From contig CM030845.1 in the NCBI GenBank assembly GCA_018105865.1, positions 8,674,890 to 8,738,889 on the forward strand: DNA of 64,000 bases, read 5' to 3'. This document shows, one piece after another, positions 1 to 12,363 of this stretch; the first letter of the stretch is position 1; each line of letters begins with the position of its first letter. The notes beneath the pieces were generated by a model, which was not told the DNA's origin, did not search any database, and worked only from the letters and a program-made list of their open reading frames with translations. A program made the translations under genes and the position numbers. This DNA is from Metaphire vulgaris. Its lineage: Eukaryota; Annelida; Clitellata; Crassiclitellata; Megascolecidae.

Positions 1-236
1 GGGCGCCGAGGTGAGGGGGCGCCAAAATCGGGTATTTGGGTAAGTGAAACGCACAATAAAGAAGAAGAAACACGTGTGACGACCTTTTTTTGCTCGTCAG
101 CACTAAATGAAGAGGGGGCGTCGTAAGAGCTGAGGGGCGCCGAAAACGATGACACGACTTTTTTTGCTCTTCAGCAATGTTAGGGGCGCCAACGGTGCAC
201 TTTGCCCCCGGGCGCCGCATACCCTCGCTCCGCCTC
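1..236. mobile_element. Right part of a GGCGCC-rich short DNA transposon (truncated by window edge)
   Basis: The block is rich in GGGGCGCC and ends with a segment reading CCTCGCTCCGCCTC. A second copy of the family lies at 52,643-53,036, where the full element runs from CAGAGGCGTAGCGAGGG to its inverted counterpart. It contains two copies of a T-tract motif (72-104, 149-177) that recurs in other repeats here. The left end lies outside the window. Confidence 0.55.
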
Positions 237-300
237 TGGCACGAGCGAAACATGGATTTCGATGTTCTCATAAGCGAGTTTTTTCTATACTGAGCGACAT

Positions 301-1518
301 CTAGATTTCGGTGATCGCTGCGACGAGCGAAACGGTGACGTCATTGGAGCGCGGCTCTCGGATTTCCGCCGCTTTCGGCGACGGACGATCGAGGGATAGA
401 TCCGGCTTTGTTGCGCTGCAGCGAACCAGCGGCAGAAACCGCAACCTGAGAACGGCATAGAACCGCCGATTGAAGACGCAGTAAACGACGAAATTGAGCG
501 AATGTTGAGCGACGACCAGCGCCGTCGATACGAGAACGGCGATTCGATAGTTGGTGGCGTTCAACAGGTCGTGGTTGCCCCCGCCTCCTCCGCCTCCGCC
601 TCCTCCGACCAGCGCCGCGAAGAGACTTCTGCTGGTCAGCGAAGACGGCAGCTCGCCCGCCACGAAAACGCAGACGACCATGACTAGCGTTCTCGTCAGC
701 GTGGCGTCGTCTTGATGGTTCTTGTTCCCGCTCTTCGCCGCCGCCGCCGTCGACCCGACGAGCGACTTCCGTTTCCGGTGTGTCCGGTGTATGCCGACGA
801 CGAGCAGGGTGTTGAAGACGACGAGACAGAGACACGATCCGACGGAAACCAGGCCGAAATAGACGCACAGGGCGTACGTCGTATAGTATTCGCTTCGACC
901 GAACTCCGTGAACTCCCAGCGCCCTCTGTCGCCGACGCGCATCGCGAAGAACCTCGGGACGCTGAGGGCGGCGCTGACGCCGACCGCCGCGGCCACCACT
1001 CTCCTCGCCGTGGCGCGGTTGCAGCACGCCTTCGACCGCATCGGATGGTAGATGAAGGCGTACCGTTCGACGGTCACCGTCACCGTCAGCAGGATGCTGG
1101 CGACGGTGGTGACGGAGCCGAGCGGGAAGTAGACGTACGCCTCGAAGGCGTTCCAGCCGGGGTCGTAGGCGTAGCGGCCGCGACCGACGCCGCTGGCACC
1201 GAAGAAGACCAGCGACAGGAGATCGGCGACGGCGAGAGCGGTCAGATAGGAGTAGGAGGACTCGGAGAATCGATCGGTCGACAGGATGACGAGGTTCAGG
1301 ACGTTCAGAAGGATTCCGACGCAGCATATGATGGGGATGACGACGGCATAGCCAGTGGCTTCGGCGGCGCACAGCGCCACGACGGCGGCACAAGGGTCGG
1401 TAACGTTGGCGCTGGCGACGACGGCGGCGGCGGCGGCCAGCGCCGTCTCGGTCGTCGAGTTGACGAACGTTTCATGGTCGCTGTTGCCATGGTAGTGCCA
1501 GCTCTCCGCGGTCACCAT
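301..1518 (-). CDS. Class A (rhodopsin-like) G protein-coupled receptor, FMRFamide-receptor-like
   Basis: Single-exon reading frame of 405 residues on the minus strand, ATG at 1518, TAG stop at 301. It should be a plasma-membrane receptor coupling a neuropeptide-type ligand to G proteins. The extracellular N-terminus (about 1-56) carries N-glycosylation sequons at N20 and N38. TM1 (57-80) has LLNVLNLV. TM2 has LAVADLL with the conserved Asp at about 99. TM3 ends in ERY (151-153), a DRY variant. TM6 has a proline at 291. TM7 reads NFVVY (342-346) in place of NPxxY, followed by a helix-8-like FNRRFYAVLRLRF. The TM1, ERY and N-x-x-x-Y patterns resemble invertebrate FMRFamide/orphan peptide receptors; the ligand is unknown. 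Odd points: I see no Cys at the top of TM3 or in loop 2, so the usual disulfide is absent, and extracellular loop 3 holds a run of ten glycines. The gene is much more GC-rich than its surroundings. Confidence 0.85.
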   Translation of the reverse strand: MVTAESWHYHGNSDHETFVNSTTETALAAAAAVVASANVTDPCAAVVALCAAEATGYAVVIPIICCVGILLNVLNLVILSTDRFSESSYSYLTALAVADLLSLVFFGASGVGRGRYAYDPGWNAFEAYVYFPLGSVTTVASILLTVTVTVERYAFIYHPMRSKACCNRATARRVVAAAVGVSAALSVPRFFAMRVGDRGRWEFTEFGRSEYYTTYALCVYFGLVSVGSCLCLVVFNTLLVVGIHRTHRKRKSLVGSTAAAAKSGNKNHQDDATLTRTLVMVVCVFVAGELPSSLTSRSLFAALVGGGGGGGGGGNHDLLNATNYRIAVLVSTALVVAQHSLNFVVYCVFNRRFYAVLRLRFLPLVRCSATKPDLSLDRPSPKAAEIREPRSNDVTVSLVAAITEI

Positions 1519-1554
1519 GGCGACGAAGCTTCGGTCGACTGTATAGGCCTATGA

Positions 1555-4450
1555 TCGCGGATTTTATCGCTCTATATCTGGAGTTATCTGGAAGGCAAAA
1601 CGAACATTAGATCTTTACTGCAGAAGGCATTAGCTCGACATTGTGATGTATTTAGCACGAGTCATCTCCATTACATCGTATTTCAGTCAAGAAGAATTTG
1701 CGAAATTTTCTTAACGACGGGAGTTCTACATATATAGTGTTCGCATGCGCTAAAAATGCCAAGAGGTCGGCGGCAGTTAAGCAGCCAGGTGAGAGCCATG
1801 TGAATGGATATATGGGAATATGGCCGATAAGTCCTTTCCAAGTAGCCTTTGTCTTGACCATCACCCAAGGGCGGGGTCCGTGGGGGCTCAGCTCTAGTCA
1901 ATAAACTCTGGTTTCTGTAACCATCGTCTCCATTTTGCTCACAATGGGAATAAATAAAACAGTAGTATAGGTTCCTAGTTCTTCTTCGTTCGTTTTCTCT
2001 TCCAGTGACAAGCTTCCGTTGCCTTCTTTAAACGAGCTCTTCGCCCTTTGGACACCCATTTATATCGACGGGGACTCTTCGGTCGGTCACCCATCATTAG
2101 ACAGAAATCACCGGTCTGACATTTCGCAGGGCTAGTGATGCGCGGTGTTAGAAAAAATACCGTGATACCGGTACACCGCGGTGTTTCGTGACGTCATTAA
2201 TCTTAGGCAAATCTTTCCATCATTGGCCTACTTACAATTGTCGCAACTTCGCAAGTAGCTGTAAACTGTAACACAAAGCCAATAGCACAACGACCTGCGG
2301 AGAGACGCAGTTTAAAAAAACTTTGACGTCTTACTTTACGAGATTACGCGAAATCACGTCAGTCACTGACGTCATTACCAACGACGTCAGAATCGAAGAC
2401 TATATATGACATTCATTGCAATCATCTTGGAAAGCTTATTTAGTCAATGCCGCATGACGATAAACCGCGATACTTAGCAGCCCAAGCGGTATATATATAT
2501 AGTACCGTCACTTTTAATGCCGCGGTATATAATAATTTATGCTGGTGTACTGTATACCGCGCGCGCATCTTCGGTGCATTGTTAATAAGCTGGCGCTATA
2601 AAAATGTATGTAATGCCGCTGAATTACTTGCGAAGCGACGGTGTGAAAAGCGAAATTTTCCAATTCGGGGCCGATAATGAAGATGCTTCTGGACAGAGAT
2701 GGATCTTTCGCGTCGTCGGAGAGAACAACTAGATGCACTGAAAAAGATTCTTTGCAGTGACGGTTCCACGCGGGGAAATGAGTGGGGATGCATACCCCCA
2801 CCGGACTTGCGGACTTTTATTTTCGCTTGTGAAACCAATTTCTTGGGTAAAAGTCTAAGTAAAACTACAGGGAAAACTGCGAATGACCTTTTTTGCTTGT
2901 TAGCCTATTTTTCGGTAAAAGTGTAGTAAAACTAGGGGAAATTTTAAAAAATTCCCTTTTGTCAACCCTTTCCGGTAAAGTTTATTGATTTTCCTTTCTT
3001 TTTTCATACGCCCCACCAACTCCCTATGAATTCATTTCATGATTTTCATCCCCTCCACTAAGAAATCCTGGAACCGCCACTGCTTTTTGCATCGTCTTGC
3101 GTCTAAGCTCGATATTTTATAAAATACTTTTGATGTGTCCGTCGACAGAAGCATCGCTTGATGAATCCTGTGTAAGTTGTCCTGTGTCCTGTTGTGGAGA
3201 GTCCAGTTGCTTAAACAGCCAGTTCGTGCACGGTCGATTCCATTGAACCGCCATAGGCTATTGCGTCTGTTCTCTTCTTCCTCCTTTCTTCCTTCGCTCA
3301 TTTTCCTTTTTCAGTCGATTAAACGAGGTTTTCTCATTGTTTTTGATTTCTGCTTTCGTCGATTTATCCATCGATTCCGTAAGACGTACGTCGTCGGCGC
3401 ATAAACCTTCCATCCAACCAAGCAGCTTCTATTCACCACCCGTTCACCCCCCCCCCATCCATACATCCGCAATTGATCTTCTGCAGTGCATACGTTCAAT
3501 CATTCGCGTATTATACATACAGATCAGCAGATGTTCATTCGTCTGTTCGTTCATTCGTTTATTCATTCGTTGGTTCATTGGTTCATTCATTCGTTCATTC
3601 GCTCGTCGTTTCTTTTGTTTCCCTATCGATGATGATATTCGTCGATAAATTCTGGGGTCCCCTGCCCAAAAAGTCTGACAAGCAAAAAAGGCCATCCCAT
3701 AGCTGAGATTGGGGTGGGGGTGTCGGTCTCAAATGGGAGGGGGTGTTGGAGTTGTCAGGAGGTGTAAAACTATTCCTGGCCTTGAAGCATCTCACTTTCT
3801 CTTTGCTCCTCCGTTCTTGCGTCATTCTTTATTTTGCTGCTCAGAGGATGTTTTCTCTCGTTCCGGCGCAGCTGTGACTGATGTCTACCCAACGACCTCA
3901 TCAAAGCAGGCGCGCTTCTCTCTGTGACCATCATCAAATGTAGCTAAGTGACTGTCTCTTTTCCAGGGTATGTCTCCCAGCGGACATGGGATATTTTTCG
4001 TACAAGAATTTCTCTCCGAAAGTCAAAATCGACCACCGCCGACCAAAATACGCGTCGTTCTATCGCATTTCGATGCTCATCAGAAGCAATAGTTTTCGTG
4101 GCGCTGTTTGAAAATCTATAGCGTAGCAAACTCCTCTGCTATCTGCCTTCTAGCTTATCCATCGCTGATTCACGCAAAAATAAAAAAAAATATTGCAAGT
4201 TTATAACTCCTCTATACCACAATACAGCAAGAAGAACAGACAGACAGGCAGAGGGAGGAGGAGAGAGACAGAGAGAGAACCAGAGAGAGGGGAGGAGAGA
4301 GACTAGTAATTATTATTATTAAGCAGTTATGATATCTGATAAGATGGAAAGCCAGTGCACAACAATTTCCACTGTTCGATTAAATGTACATTAAAGTAGA
4401 AAAGCGGGACAAATGGAACTGGACATGGACCAATTATCGCCCATCTTAGT
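1555..4450. other. Intergenic: repeat fragments, no gene seen
   Basis: No coding pattern was found. The stretch includes a possible hAT-like element with inverted GATGCGCGGT-type ends at about 2,132-2,573 (it contains several imperfect CCGCGG/ACCGCG blocks), a right end resembling the CAGTGGCGGCTC family near 3,068-3,082, degenerate ATTCGTTC tandem repeats at about 3,520-3,610, and a GA-rich patch at 4,240-4,305. Confidence 0.5.
3650..3760. repeat. Dispersed ~105-bp repeat (copy at 10,590-10,700)
   Basis: The two copies share a colinear series of blocks: TAAATTCTGGGG, CCCCTGCC, AAGTCTGACAAGCAAAAAA, CCATAGCTGAGATT and GGGTGTCGGTCTCAAAT. No terminal repeats could be defined, so the class is unknown. 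Confidence 0.6.
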
Positions 4451-4706
4451 GACCGCGCATCAGTGGCGGCTTCAGGATTTGGCAAGTAGGTGGTAGGGCC
4501 GTTGGGGTGGCAACTTCTAAGCAAAAGCAAGGGGAACAACTATTTTTCATGAATCAGAACATAAGGAAAGAGATGCGATGCGATAGTCCAGAATTGCATC
4601 CGTGAACAGCTTGTATTAAAGTTATCGTTTAGTGTTTAATATATGGATTTCCTTGCATATAATTTTGAACTTGTTGGTTTTTAAATACTAGAATCACTCG
4701 GTCATT

Positions 4707-4778
4707 CAGTGGCGTAGCCGGCTTATGCAAAGTGGGGTTGTTTGAACAACCCTAAACAACCCCGTAGCTACACCACTG
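4707..4778. mobile_element. 72-bp miniature element with 8-bp target duplication
   Basis: It begins CAGTGGCGTAGCCGG and ends GTAGCTACACCACTG, and is flanked on both sides by CGGTCATT (4,699-4,706 and 4,779-4,786), a perfect 8-bp target-site duplication. An 8-bp duplication with CAGTGG ends is the signature of hAT elements. Its interior is an imperfect palindrome. A truncated member of a related family (CAGTGGCGGCTTCAGG) lies just upstream at 4,452-4,560. Confidence 0.8.
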
Positions 4779-5639
4779 CGGTCATTAGAGTGTTATTTTA
4801 ATTTACAGTTGATTAATAACAAATGCGCTTACAACAATATTGGCCCAGAACCATAGACTAATGTATAAGCACACGTTTAGGCCTACACTTACAACAGACA
4901 AATCAAACAACATTAATAGCAATAACGAACAAGCGAGAGTCGACAGGTTAAATTCATTAATGGCCTAATTAGGCTTTTTGTAACAATCGATGAAGCGCTA
5001 GTTTTCGGTTATGATGACCAGCGTCAAACTTGTCAATAAAAGCATCACTACAGTATAGCTTCTTCAGAAAACTGTCCTTCCATTTCTGAAATTACACAAG
5101 CCATCACATTGCTCTGCATGCAATACACAGCGAGAGTCGAAAAACATGGCACGATTTCATCCATGCTTTATGCAAATGTAAACCGAATATCAAATATCTT
5201 TTCTGCAATAAATTAATTCGTACGGAATTTAGCAGCATATTTTTACAGATTAAAACGTTAAGTAAAATAATTTTGTTCAGAATTGAGTATTGAACAAGTG
5301 CTAAAATCGGTCAGTAGCCTACATGTGTTTGCCGAAAAATTGCTAAAACTACAGCTTGCCGTTGTCAATCATGTCCGCAGGGATGTCGTCACTTTCCCCA
5401 TTTGACAGTTATTTGATATCTACATCCGCAATAGACGGACGTGGATGGACTGGTTGAGATGATAATGATACATTAGCGTCTTTGTCAAACTTTACTAATT
5501 TCTTAGAATTGGCAAATAGAAGCCCGATGTCCGGTTGTCCGCCATTTTAAATCTAAGCACCATAATTATAATTATCGTAATTACACAGTAACTGACTGTA
5601 CTCTTCGACGGTTTATTCCGAGTTGTTTTTCGACTGTCT

Positions 5640-5764
<125 letters not shown>

Positions 5765-6716
5765 CTTGCATCGTTTTATTGAATGTTCAGACACATTCAT
5801 TAATGCAGCTATTAGGTACGTGAGCACACACACAGCTAACTCTTCCGCTCAGGCACTCTTAATTGCCTGATTACAGTGAAACATCTAAACTTCCTCATTT
5901 GCTAATTTAGAGTTCGGGCGTTTTCATCATCACAGCGCTTCCTAGTGACACTCCCACGTAAACATCGACACCGCAGTTCAGACTGACCGTCACGTAGGCC
6001 TAAATACAGGCTGAAACATTCACCTGATGCTGTATTATTTTTTTAAAACTGCAAAACGCATTTTTGGACAAACTTTCTAAAAAATAAATACTTTAAAAGT
6101 TCATAGAGGCCCGTGACTGATCTTCTGCCCAGGGGTCGGAACTTCTCTCGACGGGTCTGAGCGCTATATTAAACGACGAATCCTTTCGTTTGCTAAAGTC
6201 CCCCTCCCCACCCCCCATCAGTTTGACAAAGATTTACGACGATATCTGTAATGAAGCAAGATAAACGGCAAATAAAACGAATAATTCGAAATGCACTGGT
6301 AAATTCTAGAAAATATTTAATCTTCGTTTCGTTGCTTGCAGCAGTATGCATCAGCGTACTAATTGTCATTTTTATCATAGGCTTACATTATATTGTAAAA
6401 TAACGTTTACTGCATAGAATTAACAGATATATTAATATATACAAAAAACAAGCACATTTATCAAATATAATTTATTTGCTTACTTATTTATTTATCTTTA
6501 TGGTAATGGAACAATTATTAATGAATAAGTGTAAAAGTTTCGTATCTAATCTAATCTTAAACTTCTATAGCGCCACTTTCATAATGCACAGAAGCATCAA
6601 CCGATGGCACATCGCTTAGGTATCGCTTAGGTTCTATGTATAAATATCCTGCAGCTTCGAATTAAAGCTTCCGTGCATGGTCCCACTAAGTTCTATGGGA
6701 CTTGGGAATTAATTAG

Positions 6717-6751
<35 letters not shown>

Positions 6752-6976
6752 CGAGCATCGTTAGAGAGGCCTTAGATCCTTAGACTTAGACCTTAGAAGG
6801 TCGCCTCGTCTTTACGATGAAGTCGTTAACTCTGCCTTAATCGAAAAACCGCCTCAAAAATTGCGCTTTGCCACGACGCAAGAAAAACAGTCGAAGACAC
6901 ACCGGAAGACGATGGAATCGATCAAAGTAACAGAGACAGCGCTAGCTGAAAGTAGGGCCTAGCTATTACTCTACAG

Positions 6977-7276
6977 CGGCGGGTCTCAAACTTTTAGGAT
7001 TTCTTGCGTGGTGGGTCCCTTAGAAATTTTTGTGATGACTCGCGGACCTTATAAAATTTGAACTGTAAAGTAACTGTAACTAACACACAGGGTACTTGTT
7101 TTGTCAATGGATTATTTAATCAGAAAATTGCAAATCTTAGTCATCAAATTTAAAGTCAAATGGAATCAGCACTCTTAGAGCCCTCACTGTGTTTTGTGTT
7201 GGCGAGATGTCTTGAAAAAGTAATCCCTTTACGGTCCCCATGAAACCGCTTGGCGGACCCAGTTTGAGAACCGCTG
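6977..7276. mobile_element. Charlie-like non-autonomous hAT element
   Basis: The left end reads CGGCGGGTCTCAAAC and the right end GTTTGAGAACCGCTG, the inverted-repeat signature of Charlie-type hAT transposons. CTCTACAG flanks it on both sides (6,969-6,976 and 7,277-7,284), a perfect 8-bp target duplication. No transposase is present in its 300 bp. Confidence 0.8.
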
Positions 7277-7544
7277 CTCTACAGCTTCTGGTTGATATCT
7301 ACAGTATTTATATATAAAGTGTGATTTGACCTTTGACAAATGTATGAGCAGTCTATTAATTGGACAAGGTCATTAGAACTAGGTCGGATTATGAACCAGT
7401 GTTCTCTGGGCTATTAATTATCGTTCACAATTCACGTCTCGATAATTACACTGTAGATATCACGTATAAACCAAGTGGACCAACTAAGCAACGTTAATAT
7501 CCTGTTCATTGATAGTCACTGTCCGACTCATTGGAATGAAAATC

Positions 7545-7660
7545 TTGGGGCGGCAACCCTATGCCTTCCCCTTCCCTGCGGTAGCCTCTCAAAATGTGGG
7601 GCCAGCCAAGAGGCCTAATAGAAGTTTACGCCTATCGATCGACTCCATGCAGCATGGTAT
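7545..7660. repeat. Dispersed repeat containing GGTAGCCTCTCAAAA
   Basis: Shares the series CCCTATGCCTTCCC, GGTAGCCTCTCAAAA, AGGCCTAATAGAAGTTT and CGCCTATC with copies at about 24,150-24,270, 56,335-56,430 (reverse) and 59,710-59,820. Its ends are not defined. Between 7,285 and 9,240 I see no gene, only this repeat, an AT-rich stretch and GA/GACA tracts. Confidence 0.6.
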
Positions 7661-8009
7661 TCTGATTTGGTTGGAGCGTGGGCTTTTAGCTTTTATTAAT
7701 TAATTTAAGAAATTGATATTGGATCTGAGAAAAAACATCCAGAAGGCGCAGGGACGAAATGAAGAAGCCGTCGGTTACAATTAGCGCCAGATAAAAGCGA
7801 CAAACTCCATCGACTGTCAAACTGTGTAATAAGTTACAAGATGAAGGGAGGAGCAGCAATGAAGCCCTTAGACAGTAGTCACAGACAGACAACTAGACAG
7901 ACGGAGACGGATGGCTGGACGGACAACAGCACAGACATAGGCCTATAAGATAGAAAAGAGAGAATATTATCTAAATGTCGAGCATAGCAGAAAGTGGGGG
8001 ACGGAGTGA

Positions 8010-8161
8010 AGAGAGAGAGAGAGAGAGAGAGAGATTGGAGAGAGCGTCAGACAGGCAGAGAGAGACAGACAGAGGTGGGAGAGAGACAGACAGACAAACA
8101 AGATAGACAGACAGAGAGAGGGAGAGAGATTGGAGAGAGAGAGAGAGAGAGAGAGAGAGAT
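8010..8161. repeat. GA / GACA compound microsatellite
   Basis: A mixture of (GA)n and (GACA)n runs. The reading frames across it are low-complexity artefacts. Confidence 0.9.
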
Positions 8162-9239
8162 CAAAAGAAAATGATTGGAGAAATAAGCTGTATTACGTTG
8201 TCTATTCATAACCGAGTTATTTTTTAATTTTCACATGTTTGAAGCAGTTAATCAGACTGACTTTCTACCCTACAACTTATGAACTTAAGATGGAAATAAT
8301 AAGCATGGCGGATCGTTCGTTGCCATGACAACCGGGCAGCAGACGACAACTTTCTTTGACGCAGGCGATGATGCGTGATGCATTTTGCATTGCGTCGGTT
8401 GACCGCCGGAACCCCCCCCCCCCCACCCCACCCCCGGTTGATTATTAGAGCCGAGACCGGACTGAGTCAGTGTTATCGGCGAGCTTCAGACTCGGATGTC
8501 TTCGAAGGTTCCGATATAATTATTTACGAATGGAAATTCCACTGTGTCCCAAACAGTCCGAGAGAGCCAGTAAGATTAACGGTTTCAATGCAAGACCTTA
8601 CTGTATGTGTTTCATACTTCACTAACAAATCGTCGTTATATTTTCTAGCCTCAATAGCGAACTGCAGCTAAGCATACTTCGAATCAAATCAAATTATATA
8701 CTTATATACTTATATAGTGGTTCAACAGCGGTTCTCACACAGGGCAGTCCCTACTGAACCACTTCAAACTTTGTTATATCATATTATATAATTTATATTA
8801 TATATTTTTATATTTATACACTTATATACTTAATTATCCAAAATATATAATTTTATGCTGGTCAAGTAGGCTATAACATTTCGCTGTTGAGAGGCTGACT
8901 CTATCGAAGAACATCAGACAATCACTTCCTGTTGCACAGAAGATGGGTTTCTTACTCTGCCATTCAACTGAAATTTCTCTTCGGCCACGAACTCACAGTC
9001 ATTATATAGCATTTGATATATCAACCAGCAGAACATCAGTCGTTGACGCTTCGCGCATTAGCATTTATATTGAAACCCGTGCTGACAAATAAATATGCGA
9101 CTTATACTACAGAACGTCATTACATGATTTGCAAAATCGACATTCGTACTATAGCAGTGAACTGAAGGCAATGGACAATGTCTGCATGGATGAGCAAAGC
9201 AATAAGTCCTAGAATAAAATAGAAGATTTTTGAAACATG

Positions 9240-9640
9240 TATTTTCAGCAGCTTCTTGTATGGTTGCGAGACTTGGACCATCACAAAAGAATTGGAGAGA
9301 AGAATTTTAGTATTTAAAAGAAAATGCTATAGAAAAATTCTCAGAATTGGATGCGTTGGAAAGATCAGCAACGAGGAACTATACAAGAAAATCCAGCCAA
9401 AGGAAACCTTGATGCAAAAAGTTATACAGAGGAAACTGCGTCTCTTTGGACATATTTGTCGTACGAAAGACGATAGGAAGATTAAGACTATAATGCTGGG
9501 AATAATGGACGGTTCCAACAAGAAAGGAAGGCCACACAGGGAATGGTGTGCTGACATTGGTGGTTGGTGTGGACAAAAAATGTCTGCAAGAACTATGTCG
9601 CATATAGCTACGAACAGAAAAGGTTTTTCCGGCTAGAACT
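9240..9640 (+). mobile_element. LINE reverse-transcriptase C-terminal fragment (RTE-like)
   Basis: A 126-residue open frame at 9,256-9,636 begins with YGCETWTITKELERRI and continues through KLRLFGHICR, then KKGRPHREWCADI. This is the familiar C-terminal region of endonuclease/reverse-transcriptase LINE proteins (YGCETW, LRxFGHxxR, GRPxxxW). The catalytic RT core is missing, so this is a 5'-truncated copy. RTE-type is my best guess for the clade. It is not a host gene. Confidence 0.8.
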
Positions 9641-9847
9641 GCCACTGCACTTATGCACTCCAGGAGTGCACAGATATAAATTTGATATTAAACAAAATGG
9701 CCAAACCTGTATATTATTGGAAATATCCCGATAGCAGAAGACAAGGTAAGTGCAATTTTAACGGCGCAGAGCTGCAGAAGCACGGCACTTTTAGTCGCGA
9801 TTCTTCTCTTTTCAATGTCAGTTCTTAGTTATGCTTAACTAACTTAG

Positions 9848-9973
9848 CACGATTTAAAGTGGCTTAGAAGGCATTACTGCCTGTGTGAAAGCCACTAGGG
9901 GCACTAACGGGGCTTGAACCCGCTCCGTCAGCCTGCGCTCCAGCACGTAACCCACTCTGCATCTTCCGCCCCT
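9848..9973 (-). mobile_element. tRNA-derived SINE
   Basis: On the minus strand the head starts GGGGCGGAAGATG at 9,972. An A-box-like GCAGAGTGGGTTA and a B-box GGTTCAAGCCC follow at tRNA-like spacing, then a tail with GTGGCTTTCACACAGGCAG and AAGCCACTTTAAATC. The second copy is at 40,517-40,647. Related tails without the head occur at about 8,715-8,775, 28,266-28,330 and 29,200-29,250. Confidence 0.75.
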
Positions 9974-10974
9974 AAGCTTCCCCCTCTTTCATGGAAGTTT
10001 TCTCAATATCAACCGCTAGGATCTAATAAGCGCTCCATTTGTATACGTCATCTGTTATGTTATCGTTACGGAGACCATTTGTAGGCCTATAGCGTTACAG
10101 GCGCACAAAATCCAAAGACAAGACCACTCTGAAAAAACGCTGACAGCCAAAAGAGGAAGAGAATGCTGCAGTCTTCAGATAACGCTTGAATAACGCAAAG
10201 AAATTCTTTTACGTGACGCAATCAGGCGGTGAATTCCACAGAAACTGAATTCAACAAGACAGTATACTGTATAATGTGGCATTTGCATAGCGCCTTTAAT
10301 ATTTCTACTCAGCTTTTTGGCACGATCCGAAGTAGCTATAGGAAGAGGCAGATCGCGAGGTCGAGAAAGACGATCATCGTATGTTGACGAGTTTGGAAAT
10401 GCAAGCGAAACAGAGGGGGTCATTCAAGGCTCGCTAGAAGGACAGGCACTGCCCAAAGCACACGCGGCAACTTTTTAACCACTGAAGTTCGTCTCTATCC
10501 CGTGACAATCCAGCGCTTATGTATAATAGACCTATGCATTACAGGCTTATGCAGGGTTATTTCTAGGATTATCAATTTGGGGGTTGTCGGTAAATTCTGG
10601 GGGCCCCTGCCAAAAAAGTCTGACAAGACAAGAAAAAAGTTTACCCCATAGCTGAGATTAAAGGGTGTTGGGGGTGTCGGTCTCAAATTGGGCTCCCATT
10701 GTACAGAATTAGGCAAGCGGCTCTACATTCTCTATAAACTGGGTCGGATTCTCTATTGATATATTAATAATTCCGCTGTAAAACACTAAATAAGCACTAT
10801 AGCACTATGCTCTCTTAAAACTTTTATTACCGTTTTCTGTTATACCGAATGCACTGACTTGAACAAAAGCAAGAACAAGCAGACAGTCAGGCAAACGGAC
10901 AGAAGAAGATTTTTACTACTCGACCGTCCAAATTATCGTAGCGGACGGTACGCCCACGCTAATCGCCTGATGAA

Positions 10975-11162
10975 CAGTGGCGGCTCTAGGATTTGGCAAG
11001 TGGGGGGCCGTTGGGGTGGCAACTTCTAATCATGGGGGGCCAACCAGTTGTTGTTTAATGTATGTTGCATTAAGTATAGGGTCCCAACAGGGGGCCACTG
11101 GGGGGCCAGGCACTCAATAGGGGGGGCACGAGCCCCTGGCCTCCCCGGTGGAGCCGCCACTG
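10975..11162. mobile_element. Non-autonomous hAT-like element, CAGTGGCGGCTC family
   Basis: 188 bp with inverted ends CAGTGGCGGCTC and GAGCCGCCACTG, flanked by perfect 8-bp duplications CTGATGAA (10,967-10,974 and 11,163-11,170). The interior reads GGATTTGGCAAGTGGGGGG and later GCATTAAGTATAGGGTCCCA. Other copies lie at 21,067, 24,911 and 27,684. This and 21,067 run in one direction; 24,911 and 27,684 run in the other. Confidence 0.9.
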
Positions 11163-11170
11163 CTGATGAA

Positions 11171-12363
11171 TCCAAAGCATTTATGGGTAGGATAAAGAAA
11201 CTTGTTTGCCAGAGGTGATAAAAGTCAGCAAATTTTGTTATTAGTTTTGCTCGAACCAACATATCAGTCGATGTTTACCGAATATCATGTTTGCATGAGA
11301 ACACGAGTACAATTGAGGATATATTATATATATTATATATATATAATTATATATATATATATAATATGTATATATATATATATATACCGTATGACTGCCT
11401 GTTTATATAGGCCTTTACTCTGTTGTTTTGCCTCCCAACAGGCCGAGGCGCTGTCAGATAAACACAAGTGCATAGAGAATTGACATAGTGCAATTTGACT
11501 GAAAATTTCGATAATCCCGAATTGAACTAAGTTGCGTGAATATGTAGGAACGCACTGAGTCCAGCGTGCAAGAGAGATTCCATTGGAATCAAGAACTCAA
11601 TTTTAAGGGTCTTCCCTCGTCAGATACAGTCTTATCCATTAGTTTCGATAATTTTTTTGAACAGATGCCTGTCAAAGTCTCAAAGAACGAACCACTTCGC
11701 TTGCTAACTAGGGCCTTGAATACTTGACCAGACAGATATAATAAAATTTTAGTTCTGCACCTGCTTGATTATTATATAACAGTTCCTATTGTAGGGTCAA
11801 CATTCATTAGGCATTCGTGCGTCCAATTGCAGTCTTATAAGCGAAATTATTGTAATCTGGTTCTGTGGGTTTTTACTGTTTAGTGTTGTGATTTTGGTTT
11901 GCCAGTAGCAACACGCTGCGTGAAGAAGGCGTTGCTTAGGATCCAGATCTTGGCTGTTTCTCTTGTTCCATCCGTCTTTTCTTCTTGTTTTGTCGAAGAG
12001 AAACATACATTCACTCATAAGTTTATCTGATCATTTTACCTGTTTGTCATACAAAAGGTTTTGGATTTTGATAGGGCTTCAGTATGCATCATCCACAGAT
12101 GAACAGCGTAAAATTGGTGGGGGAGGGCTACTAGGGTTCTCCGGAATCCTTTGACATTGTCAGTTGATGTCAAAGTTACCCAGACAGTCGATGCATCGAA
12201 GAATATAATCATGCTTACGTTCATCAGAGTATTCTTTAGCAAGCCTTAGGCCTGTGCACAACAGTTACACACGTCAGCCATTCGATTTCACTGCAAAGTG
12301 AGTCTAGCAGAGAGGCTGTTAGACGGAGATCTACAATTTAGCTAAATCGCTGCACTGCCTAGC
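11171..12363. other. Intergenic with AT repeat, no gene seen
   Basis: Holds an imperfect (TA)n tract at about 11,311-11,386 and otherwise unremarkable AT-rich sequence. No exon or repeat could be recognised in the remainder. Confidence 0.5.

Noticed and set aside
341..1393. 350-residue Arg-rich minus-strand frame
   Set aside because: Overlaps the GPCR in another frame; composition is an artefact of GC-rich codons.
712..1554. 280-residue plus-strand frame over the GPCR
   Set aside because: It lies antisense to a clear seven-helix receptor in GC-rich DNA with a strong codon bias; its composition (Asp/Arg/Gly-rich) is that of a shadow frame and no domain is visible.
9893..9973. Functional tRNA gene on the minus strand
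   Set aside because: A- and B-box words are present, but the copy lacks a base in the A-box region, the body does not fold convincingly, and a repeat tail plus a second dispersed copy indicate a SINE.
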